A stretch of 64,000 nucleotides of DNA, from positions 33,305,777 through 33,369,776 of the forward strand of contig CM055093.1 in the NCBI GenBank assembly GCA_029204225.1, read 5' to 3'. Shown here piece after piece: positions 46,429-57,800 of this stretch (position 1 is its first letter; each line of letters begins with the position of its first letter). The notes beneath the pieces were generated by a model that was not told the origin of the DNA, made no database searches, and saw nothing but the letters and a program-made list of their open reading frames with translations. The stretch is from Diphasiastrum complanatum. Lineage: Eukaryota; Streptophyta; Lycopodiopsida; Lycopodiales; Lycopodiaceae. Position numbers and translations under genes: made by a program.

Positions 46429-46447
46429 TGGCGCCATTGCCGAGGAG
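46429..46447 (+). other. Primer-binding site, tRNA-Asp type
   Basis: TGGCGCCATTGCCGAGGAG resembles the tRNA-Asp-complementary PBS used by Athila-type Ty3 elements, with one or two changes. A degenerate gag follows downstream. Confidence 0.5.
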
Positions 46448-48178
46448 ACGAATTTCATCTTTTGTGATTTTTAAGTGTACCAAGCCTACAACTCTTGTTC
46501 ATGTAATGCATGCCAAAATATTAGTCGCACGTAACCATTGAACAAAAACGTTTAGAATGGGAATAGCGATTAGGAGCATATAGAAAGGCACGTGATCTGT
46601 ATTTTTAGAATTTGTAAGATTCGCTAATAAGAACCAGATTAAGTCCTCAAGCGTTTGATCATCTTAACAATGCCTCCGTATCACTTGCAAATTCATTTGA
46701 GAAAAAGCTTACTAACTCGCCAAATCTCTCATATTCATTAGAATCTTCATCTTCAGAACATAGTTCTGAACCAGAGTCTGAACAGGACCCTAATCCACCA
46801 TCAGAGCCAAAATCTGAACCAGAGCATGGGCCATCATCTGAATCTACATCTACACCATTAGAATCTAGTTTCGAGTCAAAACCTGATCCACCTTATCCAC
46901 CTGATCCACCGGATCTGCCACCTAACCCACCACCTAATAACATGGCCAGCGTCATCCACACCCACTAGAATCATATATGATTTTTAAAAGGGATCATCAT
47001 CTAAGGATGCGGATAGTGACTTGTCCCAGTTCGAGTCTATTATAACAGCTAACAAGGAGCATACAGATGAGGATAAAGTTAGGATATTGTGAAGTCTTCA
47101 AGTGTCTGACGTTAAGGCTAAGCATAAGAAAGCTAAATCTAACGCTAATATTTGGTGTACTGCTTGCGAAAAAGAGGGACACTCAAACTAATTGTCCAAA
47201 TCTACAAACTAACTATAAAGAGGAAGAGCTATTCCTCTGTCCAGTTAGTAACCACGAGGAGGTAGCATATACTATTGTTCATCCTAACCAAAATAACTCT
47301 ACACCTAAACCATGATCTAGTCAACAATATACTATTTTGCATAGAGGAAGGACGCAAGACTCCACTCCACCACCTAGAATAAGGGGCTCGTGTTATAATT
47401 GCGGAGCACCCGGTCATTATTCGCCTGATTGTCCCGAAGCAAGGCAGTGAAATACGTACGTACAACTTTGTGCTAACTGCAAGGGTGAAAAGCACATGTC
47501 ACTGCAGAATGTCCTCAACCACAACAGCCACGGTCTAAACCACAGTTTGTAAATTCACCTAAGGAAGATGAGCCTCAGCCATCTAATTCCAGAGAATAAA
47601 AGTAGAATCAAAGATTCTAGAATATCAAGACCAGGATTGGCCTGATTTAGAGTTAGATGTAAATAAAGTTACAACTAGAAGTAGGAAAGATATACCGACT
47701 CTTTGAGATAAGAAGAAAACTAAGAAAGTAAACAATGCGAATTCTGTGAAAAACGCGACAAATAAGACGCAAACTACAGAATAACTTGTAGAAACTCCTC
47801 ATAATAAAGACCCAGACTTTGATCGGTCGAATGAAAAATATTATGAGCATTAGTTCAGAAGCTAAGAAACTTCTGGATAAAGAAACTAAGAAAGTTAAGA
47901 AAGTGACGTTTGCAGATCCGACAATAAGTATCGAATCACCTAGAGATCCATTGCCACTCTTCCGATATAGTAGAAGATTTCGCTTCTAGAATGTTGAATA
48001 TAACTTTTAAATAGTTATTAGAAGATAACCAGTATTATAAAAAGGAGATTAAGCAATTTTTACAGAAGAAAAAAAGAAGGAAAGCTAAGTTGCCATCAAT
48101 AGATGTAGGACTGGTGAATTATGGCGATGAAGGCCAACCCAAAATTTAGATAATAATCAATGGATACATTTTAGACAA
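46448..48178 (+). pseudogene. Decayed Ty3-type gag region with three zinc knuckles
   Basis: After the PBS come an acidic Ser/Glu/Pro-rich stretch (46740-46950) and three broken CCHC boxes: near 47150 (CTACEKEGH), near 47395 (CYNCGAPGHYSPDC, intact as a motif) and near 47472 (CANCKGEKH followed after a one-base shift by TAEC). A protease-like start (IIINGYILDNVV) lies near 48145. Stops and frameshifts are frequent and no ORF exceeds 90 codons. The family is uncertain beyond an LTR retrotransposon with a tRNA-Asp-type PBS. Confidence 0.6.
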
Positions 48179-48788
48179 TGTTGTTGGGTTTCAATGCTCA
48201 ACCTCAAATCCTTTTGTTAATGAGCATCCTGAAAGTTGAAAACAGAAGGCTCGAATTTTTTCTTGGTAGAAAAATTCCGACCCTGGGTCAGAGGTCGGAT
48301 CGGATCAGATCGGTTCGGATTTTTCCGCCCTTCACTAAATTATCCAAGCGCCTTCGAATCTATTTGGTTCGGATCGGGTCTAATTTTTTAGACCCCGGAA
48401 AATTCGACTCTCAACATATTTTGACTCGGTGTATATTTTTTCAATCCTTTGTATAAAATCTGACCCTATGTAAGTTTTTATATTGTCTGTCAAAAATCTG
48501 ACCCAACGACTTTGCGTTGACAGTCTGTCTACTTTGTAACTGTATGAGGCGATTGTAATAACTATAGCAAAAGTAGTTGTAGGTATTTTATAATATATCA
48601 CACTTAGAATCTTCATTAGAAAACTTCTTCAAATAATTTCAAGTCTGATAATTTGTTAATTTGTATCAGCGTTATCACACTCAACAAGCTGAAGTTATAA
48701 CTTCATGCAATTGTACTTATTGTTGATAATATTCATAGTGTGATTTGTCCTGCTCCCAGCTTCCGCACAAACCCACTGATTTCCGACA
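48179..48788 (+). repeat. Candidate 5' LTR of the copia element at 48.8-50.7 kb
   Basis: It ends ...TTTCCGACA directly before a tRNA-Met-type PBS. The left edge (TGTTGTTGGG at 48179) is only a guess, because preceding gag/protease-like sequence may read through it. It contains the GATCGGTTCGGAT word cluster (48293-48385). Confidence 0.4.
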
Positions 48789-48800
48789 TGGTATTAGAGC
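48789..48800 (+). other. Primer-binding site, initiator tRNA-Met type
   Basis: TGGTATTAGAGC, one transition from the consensus. Confidence 0.65.
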
Positions 48801-50660
48801 GGGCATCCAAGTAATCTGCTTCTCATTATGGATTATTAGGTTTCTATCAAGACAACGAACTAGCAAGCGTGCAGCCAACAATATTTCCAAGTCGTTGTTA
48901 CTATCAACGATCTCGCTCAGCCAGAATGGATCAGTTTTCTCAAATCAACAGGCTCGATGGGGAATTATCATCTCTGGAAGTTCAAAATGAAGGTCATGCT
49001 ATTAGCGAAAGAACTGGATGTTGCTAACGGCACGAAACTCAAGCCAGAAGGTAAAGCAGCTACTATCACCAAGTGGAGACTGAAAGATGGAAAAGCTTTT
49101 GCCATGATCCCTAACACAAAAGACACCCAAATCAGTCACATAAGAGCTGTTTAGACTGCTAAGAATGCATGGGACAACCTAGCACCCTCTACGATATCAG
49201 GGACCTCACCTCCAAGCTCCATTTGCAGTAAGTATTTTGAGTCATCTCAACACTTTCCAAAATCTTATGGAGCAAATGACTACAATTGGCTCAAAAATAC
49301 AAGACTCCGATGATGTTATGACTCTATTATCGAATCTACCTGAAGCCTATGAAAATTGGGTCATGGCAATTTCGATCCATGAGCATCTAACTCTATCAAG
49401 AGTAATCTCATTACTTCTACAAGAAGAAATCAGAAGATCAGCTTCTTCCTCATGATTGGATCCACAAGCACTATATTCAAAGAATCAGAAGTTCAGATCC
49501 AAAAAGAAGAGCAATATGCAGCCATGGTCAAATTCTGGCTTAGGGTCAAATTTTAGCTCTGGGTCAAATTTTGACTCAAGGTTAAATTCGAACTCTTCAT
49601 CCTTCCAACCAAAGCAGAAACTATTCTACAGATACTACAAAAAAATTGGACATGAAATCAAGGACTGTAGAACTTTGAAATATAATCATGAAAAGAAGAA
49701 GCAGTACCAACAACAAGCACATAGTGCTTCAACCAGTTTTTCGACCCAGCAGCAAGAGGAAGATGAAACAACTTTTATGACCAAGGTTGGAGAACAGCAA
49801 GATATCGATTCGTTTGGTACAAGATCTGTCTCAAATCAGCAAATCGAGTTCTCCATGCGAAAGTTGTATTATCAACAAGCATGCTAGAAGTCCATTCATT
49901 TCCGACTTAGTTCACACTTCTAGAAATTTGCTAACCTTGTACACAGTGACATTTGTGGCCCGATGCAAACTGCTATCACAGAGGGTTTAAATTCTTCAAG
50001 CAGTTCAAGGTGTCTGCAGAAAATCAGACCCAAAGGAAGATCAAAGCACTACGCTCAGATGGAGGGGGAGTTATCTCCACATTATTTGAAGAATTTTGCA
50101 AGGCAAATGGAATACACCAACAATATACAACAAGCTACTCACCAAAGGAGTCAAGCAAGATTGAGAAGCAACCTCAAATTAGAAGTGCTCTCAAAAGGTC
50201 ATCTAGAGCAAAGGCCTAGCCTATGAGGCTCACTTATTATGAGAAAGGAAAGCAAAATTCATATGGTATGCAAGATGGTATACACTCCATCACTTCCACT
50301 TTTTGCTTTCTTTATATCTTTTGAAGAACCATTAATCTTTAAAAATGTTTTCGAATCTCAAAGTTGGATTAAGGCAATGTTAGTTGAGTGTGGTGCCCTA
50401 ATAGATAACAAAGTTTGTTTTCCTTGTGATCTTCCATTGGATGTGAAATCAAAGGAATGCAAATGGTTTCATGATGTATGTGCTCTCAGATTCAATGAGA
50501 GTCAAAATGATTTGGTCATTCATGATTTGGAAAATTGTAATTTTTCAAATTTTGAGGCATGTTGTAAACTTCTTGTGAGAATAAGTGAATCATCCTATAA
50601 GACACTTATCTCCATAAGCAAGTATTTAGTCTCACTGATTTCGATTTTTTATTGAATGGT
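48801..50660 (+). pseudogene. Decayed Ty1/copia element: gag, integrase pieces and RT start
   Basis: Gag starts near 48926 with copia-type NYHLWKFKMKVMLLAKELD and continues to LSNLPEAYENWV (49350). A zinc knuckle follows at 49622-49670, in which both early cysteines read Tyr (YRYYKKIGHEIKDC). Integrase pieces follow (LVHSDICGPM-like near 49942, KALRSDGGG near 50050, FCKANGIHQQYTTSYSP near 50095). RT begins around 50320 with W.KAM...ALIDNK and CKWFHDV. Several internal deletions, frameshifts and stops occur. The remaining RT, RNase H and 3' LTR are absent. Confidence 0.85.
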
Positions 50661-52222
50661 ATTTCACTCTATGCTCTCTTTTTCTCTTGCTTGATAAACT
50701 TCATAACAATTGACAATAGTCACTTGAAATGTGCATTTTGTTCTCTATACTTTTGAAAGCTTATTAGCCACAGCTCACAATCACAGGCTTTAGAGTTGTA
50801 AGTCATTGTCAATTCACTGCAATTCTAGCTTGCATTGTGTTGCTATATGCAATATTACTTCTTTGAATCATTTTTGTTTTCGGTTAAATCCAGAAATATT
50901 TCACATCTTAACCCATCACAGTACAAAAACAAAAGCCATGATATATTGTGCATTAGATAGATCTGCAAGACTTAGCAACTATTGAAAAACTAATAGTTGC
51001 CCTGATCTGGGCTAAGTGGAGTAACTTTTGGGCATTTTTTCCTTGTGATTTCATAGAGGTTGTATAAGCAGGACTGTGCTAATTTTGTACCAGATAACCC
51101 AGAGGTCAAGCTCAGAGGCATTCAGGATAAAGACTGACATAAATGATTAACTCAAATGATCAGGTTCCTACTTACACCTTCCAGCAGAACATGAAATATC
51201 ATCACCACACTGACTCATGAAAAGAACTATAGACGAAGTACCTAAAGTAGCAAGCTGAGGAGCAAAAGGAGCATACAGACGTATAATCTCAGTATTTGCA
51301 TATGAGCCAATGAAGCTAGAACAAGTGATAAGCAAAAGCTGCACATCCATTGATACAGTTACATGACATAAATGCTAATAAGTCATAGGATCAAGTAAAA
51401 GAGAAAAACTTGAATTCTGATTTCAAACTCATTGCATCAGAGTTTAACAGCATCATTCTCGGAAGATGCACACATCTGGCTAGATGGATCCTGTGACTAG
51501 AAATTATACAGCTTTGAGCAAAAAATCGAAACAGTTATGCACAACATAAATCATCGCATAGGAGATCATTAACTACCTTGTGATTTAAAAAGCTAAGGAT
51601 GACTATGGAGAAATAAATCGTTGATAAGAGCTAAAAAATAATGACATGTAAAAGATGCAGCCAGACTGCATAACCAACTTTTAAAGGAGATAAACTAACG
51701 ACTCGACTCTTCAATATGTCAACACATACTGAATTTTTTTTGCTCCATGGATACGTTGAAGGCAATGTCACCTTGACGAGAAACAACAGAATAAATGGAC
51801 AAAAAATCTGAATGTGTATACATCAATGTTTGTCTAGGATAATGGCCAACATATCAAAAGAGACATGCAATTGGAGTCCACGCACAAAGTCCTAGACCAT
51901 CAACTGCATCATGCATGTTACACCATAATTTAGTCATAATCAGGTAGGCCTTGATAAATTCTTAACTGTTGAAAAGCCAAACCACTCCTTAGTCTGACAT
52001 AAAAATGAAAAAATTACCTGCCTTTTGCATTCAACGGTGATGGATTCTGTTGAAAGGCAGATATTCCGTCCAAGGTGTAACACTTAAACAATTTCTATCG
52101 ATATCAATGTTTCACATGTACAATACCATATCACACTGAAGCAAGATCTCCCAACTGAGAACATGATTTTACTGTTTTGACGTGCAAACTGGAAAAAATT
52201 CCTGACCTTTCTGAGAGTTGGC
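50661..52222. other. Intergenic region and 3' flank of the BPA1-like gene
   Basis: AT-rich sequence without a recognised gene. The 3' UTR of the BPA1-like gene should lie at the right end. Confidence 0.45.
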
Positions 52223-52696
52223 TCAAGTGTTTGATGCAAGCTTGCGTTCTCTTCGCTGTTCGTCCTTTTTTTGCACTTTTTCTTTGGTTTTCTCTGACAC
52301 ATTGTTGGCAGCTTTTGCAACCTTTTTATATGCGCTAGACACCCATGCTGCACTAGAGGACACATACTTGTTCTTCATTAGCGTTGACCCAGTGCTGCTG
52401 GCTTTCTGCCCCACAGTATTGAATGCTGATTTAGTCCTGCTGGTCACTTGCAACTTTTCGTTCACTGCTCTCATACCATTGCCAAAAGCTGTCGTGCCAG
52501 CATTGATCTTTTGGCTAAGTCCAATCTTTCTATCTACGGCAGATACTTTAGCAGAGGCAGTAGCAGACAAGCGGTGCTTCTCGTCAAAAGCTTTTGCTTT
52601 ACTCATGGCATCTTTACCCAACACATACCCATTGGCCAACATGCTGGTTATCATAGCTTGGGCCCTATTCTCTTTCCTTGGGGCAGTATCCAGCAC
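52223..52696 (-). CDS. BPA1: BPA1-like exon 5
   Basis: It encodes residues 101-257 and the stop. The acceptor reads ATTTCAG before GTGCTGG. Confidence 0.92.
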   Translation of the reverse strand: MLDTAPRKENRAQAMITSMLANGYVLGKDAMSKAKAFDEKHRLSATASAKVSAVDRKIGLSQKINAGTTAFGNGMRAVNEKLQVTSRTKSAFNTVGQKASSTGSTLMKNKYVSSSAAWVSSAYKKVAKAANNVSEKTKEKVQKKDEQRRERKLASNT

Positions 52697-54302
52697 CTGA
52701 AATCTTGCAGAGAGTCCACTCAGATATTAGACAACATAGATAAACAAGGGTAAAATAGTAGCTGATGAAACCCAATCTGACCTAGTGGATGGGACAAGTG
52801 CTTCCTTTTCTGTAATGGGAAAACCTCGAATCTTTAATCGAATCAAAAGCACTGAAAATGCCCACAGGAACTGCTCATTCTAATATAATATTCTCTCGGG
52901 AAATGAAATTCTACAAACCAGACGAGAGGGTTCAGATTCATTAAAATATTGTTCTTGTTCTTGTAAATTTGACCTAAACATGGTTCCCAGGCAACTCGAA
53001 CCAAGTACACCTGAGTTGCAGTGCAAACTGCTTGTTTGAAAGTTTTTGAATCCTTGTGGAATAAAATGATTCAAAAAATCAAATTTTTGAGAAAATTTGA
53101 CCCGTTTCAAATCCCAAATACTATTCAAATTAATTCAAAAGGGAACAAATTGTGATTCTTTGGAATTACAATATTAAAGGCACCAAAAAGGATAGAAAAG
53201 ACTGATTATGTACTAAGTTCCCAACCTTTGACTGGGAGAAAGTGTGCTCCTGAAATTGATCCAGAACATCATGGCCTTCGACAGGAACAATGTTCACGGG
53301 CTGATCAACAATTGTTGCACCCTGTCAAGTAGACCTTATCAGAAAGCCACTAGAAAAATGTTCGGTCTCTTTCACATAGCCAAGGTAAAAAATCCAAATC
53401 AAGACCAAACTGTTCTATTTTACTATGATACATTCAACGGTGGAAGTACCCTGCTCACTTTCCGTACTTACAGCAAGCAGAAACAGCATCAAGTTAAATA
53501 TTCATACTAGTAACTACAGCCTTGATCAAACTCCGGATCTTATGCCATGCTAATAACAGATGATTTTGAGTTTAAAAAACTGGACAGTTCTAGCAAAACT
53601 CATATTTACAATTAGTACCAATGCAGTCAGATAAAATTATAAATATAAAGTCTTAACTTCCAAAAAATACCCTACAAAGATACATGCCTATCAAGTTTCT
53701 ACTTTGCAATGGAACGATATACAAAGACTCACAGATAGTAGTAAAGCGGTATCAAGCGCATCCGGATCTTTGAATGTGACGTGAGCAACCTGAAATAGTT
53801 CTTCTCTGAGCAAGCAAAAATATGGTAACCTCAGAATTATGGTAGAATCAACAATAGAAAACCAAAAATCGTACTTTCTAAAGGTAAAAAGTGATTCACC
53901 AGAGAGAGTGATAATTGTACCCACCTATGAAGCTCTACAGTAAGATCAGAATCATGCTATAATGTGCAATCAAAGGCCAAAATTTCATCTTTTTTCAGAA
54001 ACTGGGAAAATTCTGCCCACCTATGAAGCTCTATGTGGTGGATCTCTCCGGAGAATGAGAAGAAGTCTTGGACGTCCTGTTGGGTAGCCATAACAGACAG
54101 ATTACTCACTCGCACTGTAGCAGACTGCACATAACAAATCAACCCATTCAACAGCATCAGCTCAAAATGTGAAGGTAAGATCCAGCAAAACCCACATGTG
54201 AAATAAGCAGTATAAGGGTTGGCATCTGAGTAAAACAAGAAAGACGAACTAGTAAGTGAGGGACCAACACCATACCTGCTGCTGCATTGCCATGGCGCTC
54301 AT
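52223..54302 (-). CDS. BPA1: BPA1-like RRM protein (binding partner of ACD11), five exons
   Basis: Exons 54302-54276, 54124-54021, 53805-53733, 53321-53226 and 52696-52223 join in frame (27+104+73+96+474 nt) to 257 residues plus stop; all introns are GT-AG. Residues 12-80 form an RNA-recognition-motif fold: RNP2-like VRVSNLS at 13-19, then DVQDFFSFSGEI, and RNP1-like VAHVTF at 50-55. The C-terminal exon carries the family's signature helical region (MLANGYVLGKDAMSKAKAFDEKHRLS, about 118-145, then KIGLSQKINAGTTA and AWVSSAYKKVAKAA) and ends in a basic Lys/Arg tail. In Arabidopsis, BPA1 family members bind the sphingolipid-transfer protein ACD11 and act in cell-death and immunity control. That role here is inferred. 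Length matches the family (about 250-260). The start ATG at 54302 is the first that continues into the RRM frame; an internal ATG at codon 4 is also possible. Confidence 0.93.
52697..53225. other. BPA1-like intron 4
   Basis: AT-rich intron of 529 bp bounded by GT (53225) and AG (52697) on the minus strand. Nothing else seen. Confidence 0.8.
53226..53321 (-). CDS. BPA1: BPA1-like exon 4
   Basis: 32 codons, residues 69-100, beginning GATIVDQPVNIVP. Phase 0 at both ends. Confidence 0.88.
53322..53732. other. BPA1-like intron 3
   Basis: A 411-bp AT-rich intron with GTGAGT donor and GACAG acceptor. Confidence 0.8.
53733..53805 (-). CDS. BPA1: BPA1-like exon 3
   Basis: It completes codon 44 and encodes residues 45-68, including VAHVTFKDPDALDTALLLS. 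The upstream acceptor (GCTCAG at 53811-53806) is preferred over a second AG (TTTCAG) 17 bases inside, because only the former keeps frame. Confidence 0.85.
54021..54124 (-). CDS. BPA1: BPA1-like exon 2
   Basis: Residues 10-43 plus two bases of codon 44, containing the RNP2-like strand. Acceptor ATGTGCAG, donor GTGGGC. Confidence 0.9.
54276..54302 (-). CDS. BPA1: BPA1-like exon 1
   Basis: Nine codons (MSAMAMQQQ) before a GTATGG donor. Confidence 0.75.
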
Positions 54303-54344
54303 GAAAAAACCCACACCAAGCAAGCAAGCTTGGCTTCTTCTTTG

Positions 54345-54458
54345 TCAAAAGGTCAGGTGAGCACTCAATGTGCAAGGCTGTGATGATTCGTTGGAGGGTG
54401 ATGAGGTGAGGGAGAGGATCATCAGGACATTGTTGGCAGCTCTAACTATAGCTTGATC

Positions 54459-54464
<6 letters not shown>
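54345..54464 (-). CDS. Upstream ORF in the BPA1-like 5' leader
   Basis: An ATG at 54464 directly follows the GA tract and opens 39 codons ending 42 bases before the BPA1-like start. If the transcript begins at or above the microsatellite, this uORF could lower translation of the main ORF. The peptide matches nothing I know, and the transcription start is unknown. Confidence 0.3.
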
Positions 54465-54519
<55 letters not shown>

Positions 54520-54520
54520 C
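54465..54520. repeat. Compound (TC)n(AC)n microsatellite in the BPA1-like 5' region
   Basis: TC from 54465 to about 54491, then AC to 54519. On the gene's strand this is a GT run followed by a GA run just above the leader. Confidence 0.95.
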
Positions 54521-55194
54521 ATTTATTCCATTGTCGATATTTCATCCCCCACTTTAGGTTGTCACCCACTAGCCCTAAGATCTTAGCCCTAAATTTCACG
54601 GTGCTCAAAACCATTGCATGGGTACAATATGTTCAGCTTTTTCTAGCTCAACCCTAATTTTGATACAAGGGTTCACATTCATCTATGAACCTGTAGAATT
54701 CATAAGACCTAGTTTTGATTTTAGGGCTTCAAACGGTGCACAATAAATGCAAAGTCCATTGCTACAATCTAAATTATAACCAAGTCCCCTATATATGATG
54801 ATTTGCTTATGGGTGAAATGCAAAGCCGACCTATCAACAAATACATCCATAATTGGTCTACCAGGTACATATCAATCACCCGAATACAAGGTTTTAGAGG
54901 AAGCCTTGAATAATGACAAGGACCAATCAAAGTGCACAAAACTTGTTTTTTGTGTGTTGTCCACATTCATCTCACTACTTCTCCTTAACCCTAAAACAAC
55001 AATTAGGGTTATAAAAAAGTCCTAAAATAATGACTTGGCTTCCTAGCATTCACAATTGACCTTATTGTCACAAATCTCAATCTCAATCAAAAAATCCCTC
55101 TCAATCTCTCTCTCTCTTGTACTCTCTTTTTTGTCTTGTGTACCTTTGGGTACCAAAAGACGTTAATAATAATAACCCTAAACCCTAAACCCAC

Positions 55195-55258
<64 letters not shown>

Positions 55259-56089
55259 CATTATGCAATTATTTGCATGAACCTGCATCTATTCTTATTA
55301 TTGACAATGTGGCTACGCGTTCTCAAACTAATCCCTTCAAGTGAGGTGAGCCCTAAATTTTAATTTGTGGTGGCTCCAACGGCTAGGACCAAGTTCAAAA
55401 TTCATCCTAGAGAAAGATTAATATTTTGAATTTATGGTCTAAATAGGCTCAACTTTATTTCCTCATACTACATCTACACAATTGAAACATAGAAATAAAT
55501 CATCTCGTAGACTTTTGGGATAGAGTCCTAAATAATCTCACAATGGTGGTTGAAGTGGTTGATGATTATATTGACATCATGGTGGGTATAATGATCGCCA
55601 TGTGAAGATCTATCAAGATCATGTCGCATGCAACCAAAAGGATGTCTGTGGAGCCAAACCACCCAACCAATAGGAAACAGATAGTCAAATAACTGCTTCA
55701 CCCTCGAGCCACGGTGACTGAATGCAAGAGAGGAGAGGATCTTGGCCTTGGAAAACAGAAACCTGAATGAGGAAATGGGAAAGTTCCTACAAGAGATATA
55801 GCCTCGAAAAGCTGAGGAATATTCTCTCTAGGATCTCCAAGACCACTTCAAAAGCATTTGACCTCCTATTCTTGCACCAAAAAATGTCAATCACCATGCA
55901 CTATGTGAGAAATTGTTAGCTAGTTTGATCTAGTTCATTTGGCAATTTAGGCCAATATGCGTTTCATACTTAGAGATAAACTTTATGAAGTTATTTTTAG
56001 TCTAACTTCATTTGAATTACCACTTTTGAAAAGTGTGGAAAATGTAGTAGGTCGAGATTGGGAATATTCAGATTTGTATATTTTGGTAC
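54521..56089. other. Intergenic region, no supported gene
   Basis: Several CCCTAA/CCCTAAACCC words occur (for example near 55174-55190), but they are too few for a telomeric array. The region includes a TC microsatellite at 55193-55257. No coding domain recognised. Confidence 0.45.
55193..55257. repeat. (TC)n microsatellite, about 65 bp
   Basis: A pure dinucleotide run. Confidence 0.97.
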
Positions 56090-56217
56090 ATTGAATCTAG
56101 TCTATTTGTGAGTAGGGTTTTAGATCTAGAAGTTTCCTATTGCTGATAAGATTGTAGAAGGACATCCAAATAAGGCAAGGACCTGTTATAAGTAGTATAC
56201 AAGCATGGTAAGATATA

Positions 56218-56297
<80 letters not shown>

Positions 56298-56611
56298 TCA
56301 TTCATGCTTATACATGAGTTCTCTTTTGGTTCATATATCCATTGGTGCACTATAGTGTTGATATCTTGCAATTTTGTGTGTAGAATGCAATTATATGTGT
56401 GAAATACAATACCTTACTATTATTGTGTGGACAACAACTTCATTTTATCATATGTTTGATGTTTGATCAAGATCTTGTTGAGTTTGCATCTTCTATGTGT
56501 AGTAGATGTTAGATTTCTACATTGTCAATGCTGCTAGATGTGTTGTAGTTCTTAACCAAAGATCAAAGGGACATATTGGATCTTAGTCATCTGATATTTC
56601 TTCACAAGGCT
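56090..56611 (+). repeat. Copia LTR copy without the nested insertions
   Basis: It matches in order 25975-26062, 26911-26963 and 38249-38610, with an expanded TC tract (56219-56294) where the other copy has CTCTCTCATTCTTCTCTC. No internal copia sequence adjoins it, so it is probably a solo LTR. The edges are approximate. Confidence 0.7.
56219..56294. repeat. (TC)n microsatellite, about 76 bp
   Basis: A pure run within the copia LTR copy. Confidence 0.97.
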
Positions 56612-56777
56612 AGCCCCATAGGTCCAATAAGAGCATCCGAGCTCTCACAAGATTATTAATTAAATTATTGGCCTAGTCCGATATGACTTGGCATAACTAA
56701 TAATATCGTACATTGGAGTATCGAATATCCAAGTCAAAGACTATTTCGAATCCCTCATATTGGACATGGATGTAACA
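56612..56777 (-). repeat. 3' LTR fragment of the minus-strand Ty3 element
   Basis: On the minus strand a polypurine tract (TTCAAGGGGAGAAGAA, 56778-56793) is followed by TGTTACATCCATGTCC. This is closely like TGTTATGTCCATGACC at 63959 in the plus-strand relative. The far end is uncertain and may be truncated at the copia LTR. Confidence 0.65.
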
Positions 56778-56793
56778 TTCTTCTCCCCTTGAA

Positions 56794-57052
56794 CTACTTT
56801 TGTCATCAGAAGTGGAAACTAGGGAAGTTCCTCTTTATGCTTCCAACTCTTTCTCACAATCATCATCCTCAATCTAACCCTTCCACCGAATCAAGCACTC
56901 AGAGAAAGAACCAATTTTCAATTGTTTATCTCTAGTTTTGAGTACGGTTTCATGTTCCAAAGGTACAATAAGCGATAAATCCTCAAAATGGATAAAATCC
57001 TCATCATATCCAACTCTATCACCTTCATGTAAACTTGATTTTAACTGGCTTG
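56794..57052 (-). pseudogene. Ty3 chromodomain-side remnant
   Basis: Between the polypurine tract and the integrase C-terminal remnant. It corresponds by position to the chromodomain end of the relative at 63.66-63.94 kb, but is too decayed to read as protein with confidence. Confidence 0.4.
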
Positions 57053-57800
57053 ACTTGTCCTAAAGATCAAGTTTGTAAGCTAAAGAACCAATTTTTTTTA
57101 TAATATGAAGCATTACACAATGTCTGGTAGACAACTTATAATGCTTCCCAATATGCATAGTTCTAGAATCTTTTGGAATTTTGAAATATACCCAGTCATC
57201 AACTTTAAAATCTCTGGGAGATCTCTTAAGATCGGCATAGTGCTTAGCTCTGTCATGAGTACTATGGATACTATCACGTGCCACTTGCAATATTTTTTGC
57301 ATATCATGCAGGAAATCCGCAACTTTTTGGATCTTAACAAATTTTGTCTCCACATTTACTAGAGATCTAGGTTAAAAACCGTACATTAGCATAAACGGGC
57401 TATAACATGTAGTAGACTCAACATATCTTTCATAGTCTAATGAGTTCTTTTTGTCTCGCCATATGATTCAAGATGATCAGTAGAACTAAAACTATGTGAT
57501 GTTTCTAGCTTATGGAATAAAGCTAACCAAAAGTACTTGTAAACTTAGGATCTCTATCACTAATAATATCTCTTGGTAGTCCATAAAGGTAAAATAATCT
57601 TACAACAAAGATCTGGGCTAAATATGAAGCCTTTACAGTTGACTTTACTGGTATGAACGTAGCTAACTTAGTTAACATGTCTACTACAACCCAAATAAAA
57701 TCATCTGTCGTTGGATTTTAGGAACTCCAATTACAAAATCCATAGATATGCTTTCCCATCATTTTTGAGGGATACCTAAGGGATGTAACAACCCTCCATG
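57053..57800 (-). pseudogene. Ty3/gypsy integrase remnant (minus-strand copy)
   Basis: The open part (57353-57060) reads VKIQKVADFLHDM, DRAKHYADLKRSPRDFKVDDWVYFKIPKDSRT and LSTRHC. It aligns with the plus-strand relative at 63370-63655 at high similarity. Further right the integrase core is visible only as scraps (LMYGF near 57380, and a MDFVIGVP-like piece near 57745) with many stops. The copy breaks at about 57800, near the LLHPL block. Confidence 0.85.

Noticed and set aside
46429-46447. Part of a tRNA-Asp gene
   Set aside because: Only the 3' acceptor/T-stem complement is present, as in a retrotransposon primer site. No tRNA body precedes it.
53925-53945. Extra BPA1-like exon with a CACCTATGAAGCTCTA segment resembling the exon 2 end
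   Set aside because: It is a short duplicated piece of the exon 2 donor region. Using it breaks the frame to exon 3, whereas the direct join keeps it.
55170-55192. Telomere-like CCCTAAACCC words
   Set aside because: Only two or three units. This is compatible with the common short CCCTAA motifs near plant genes and is not a telomeric array.
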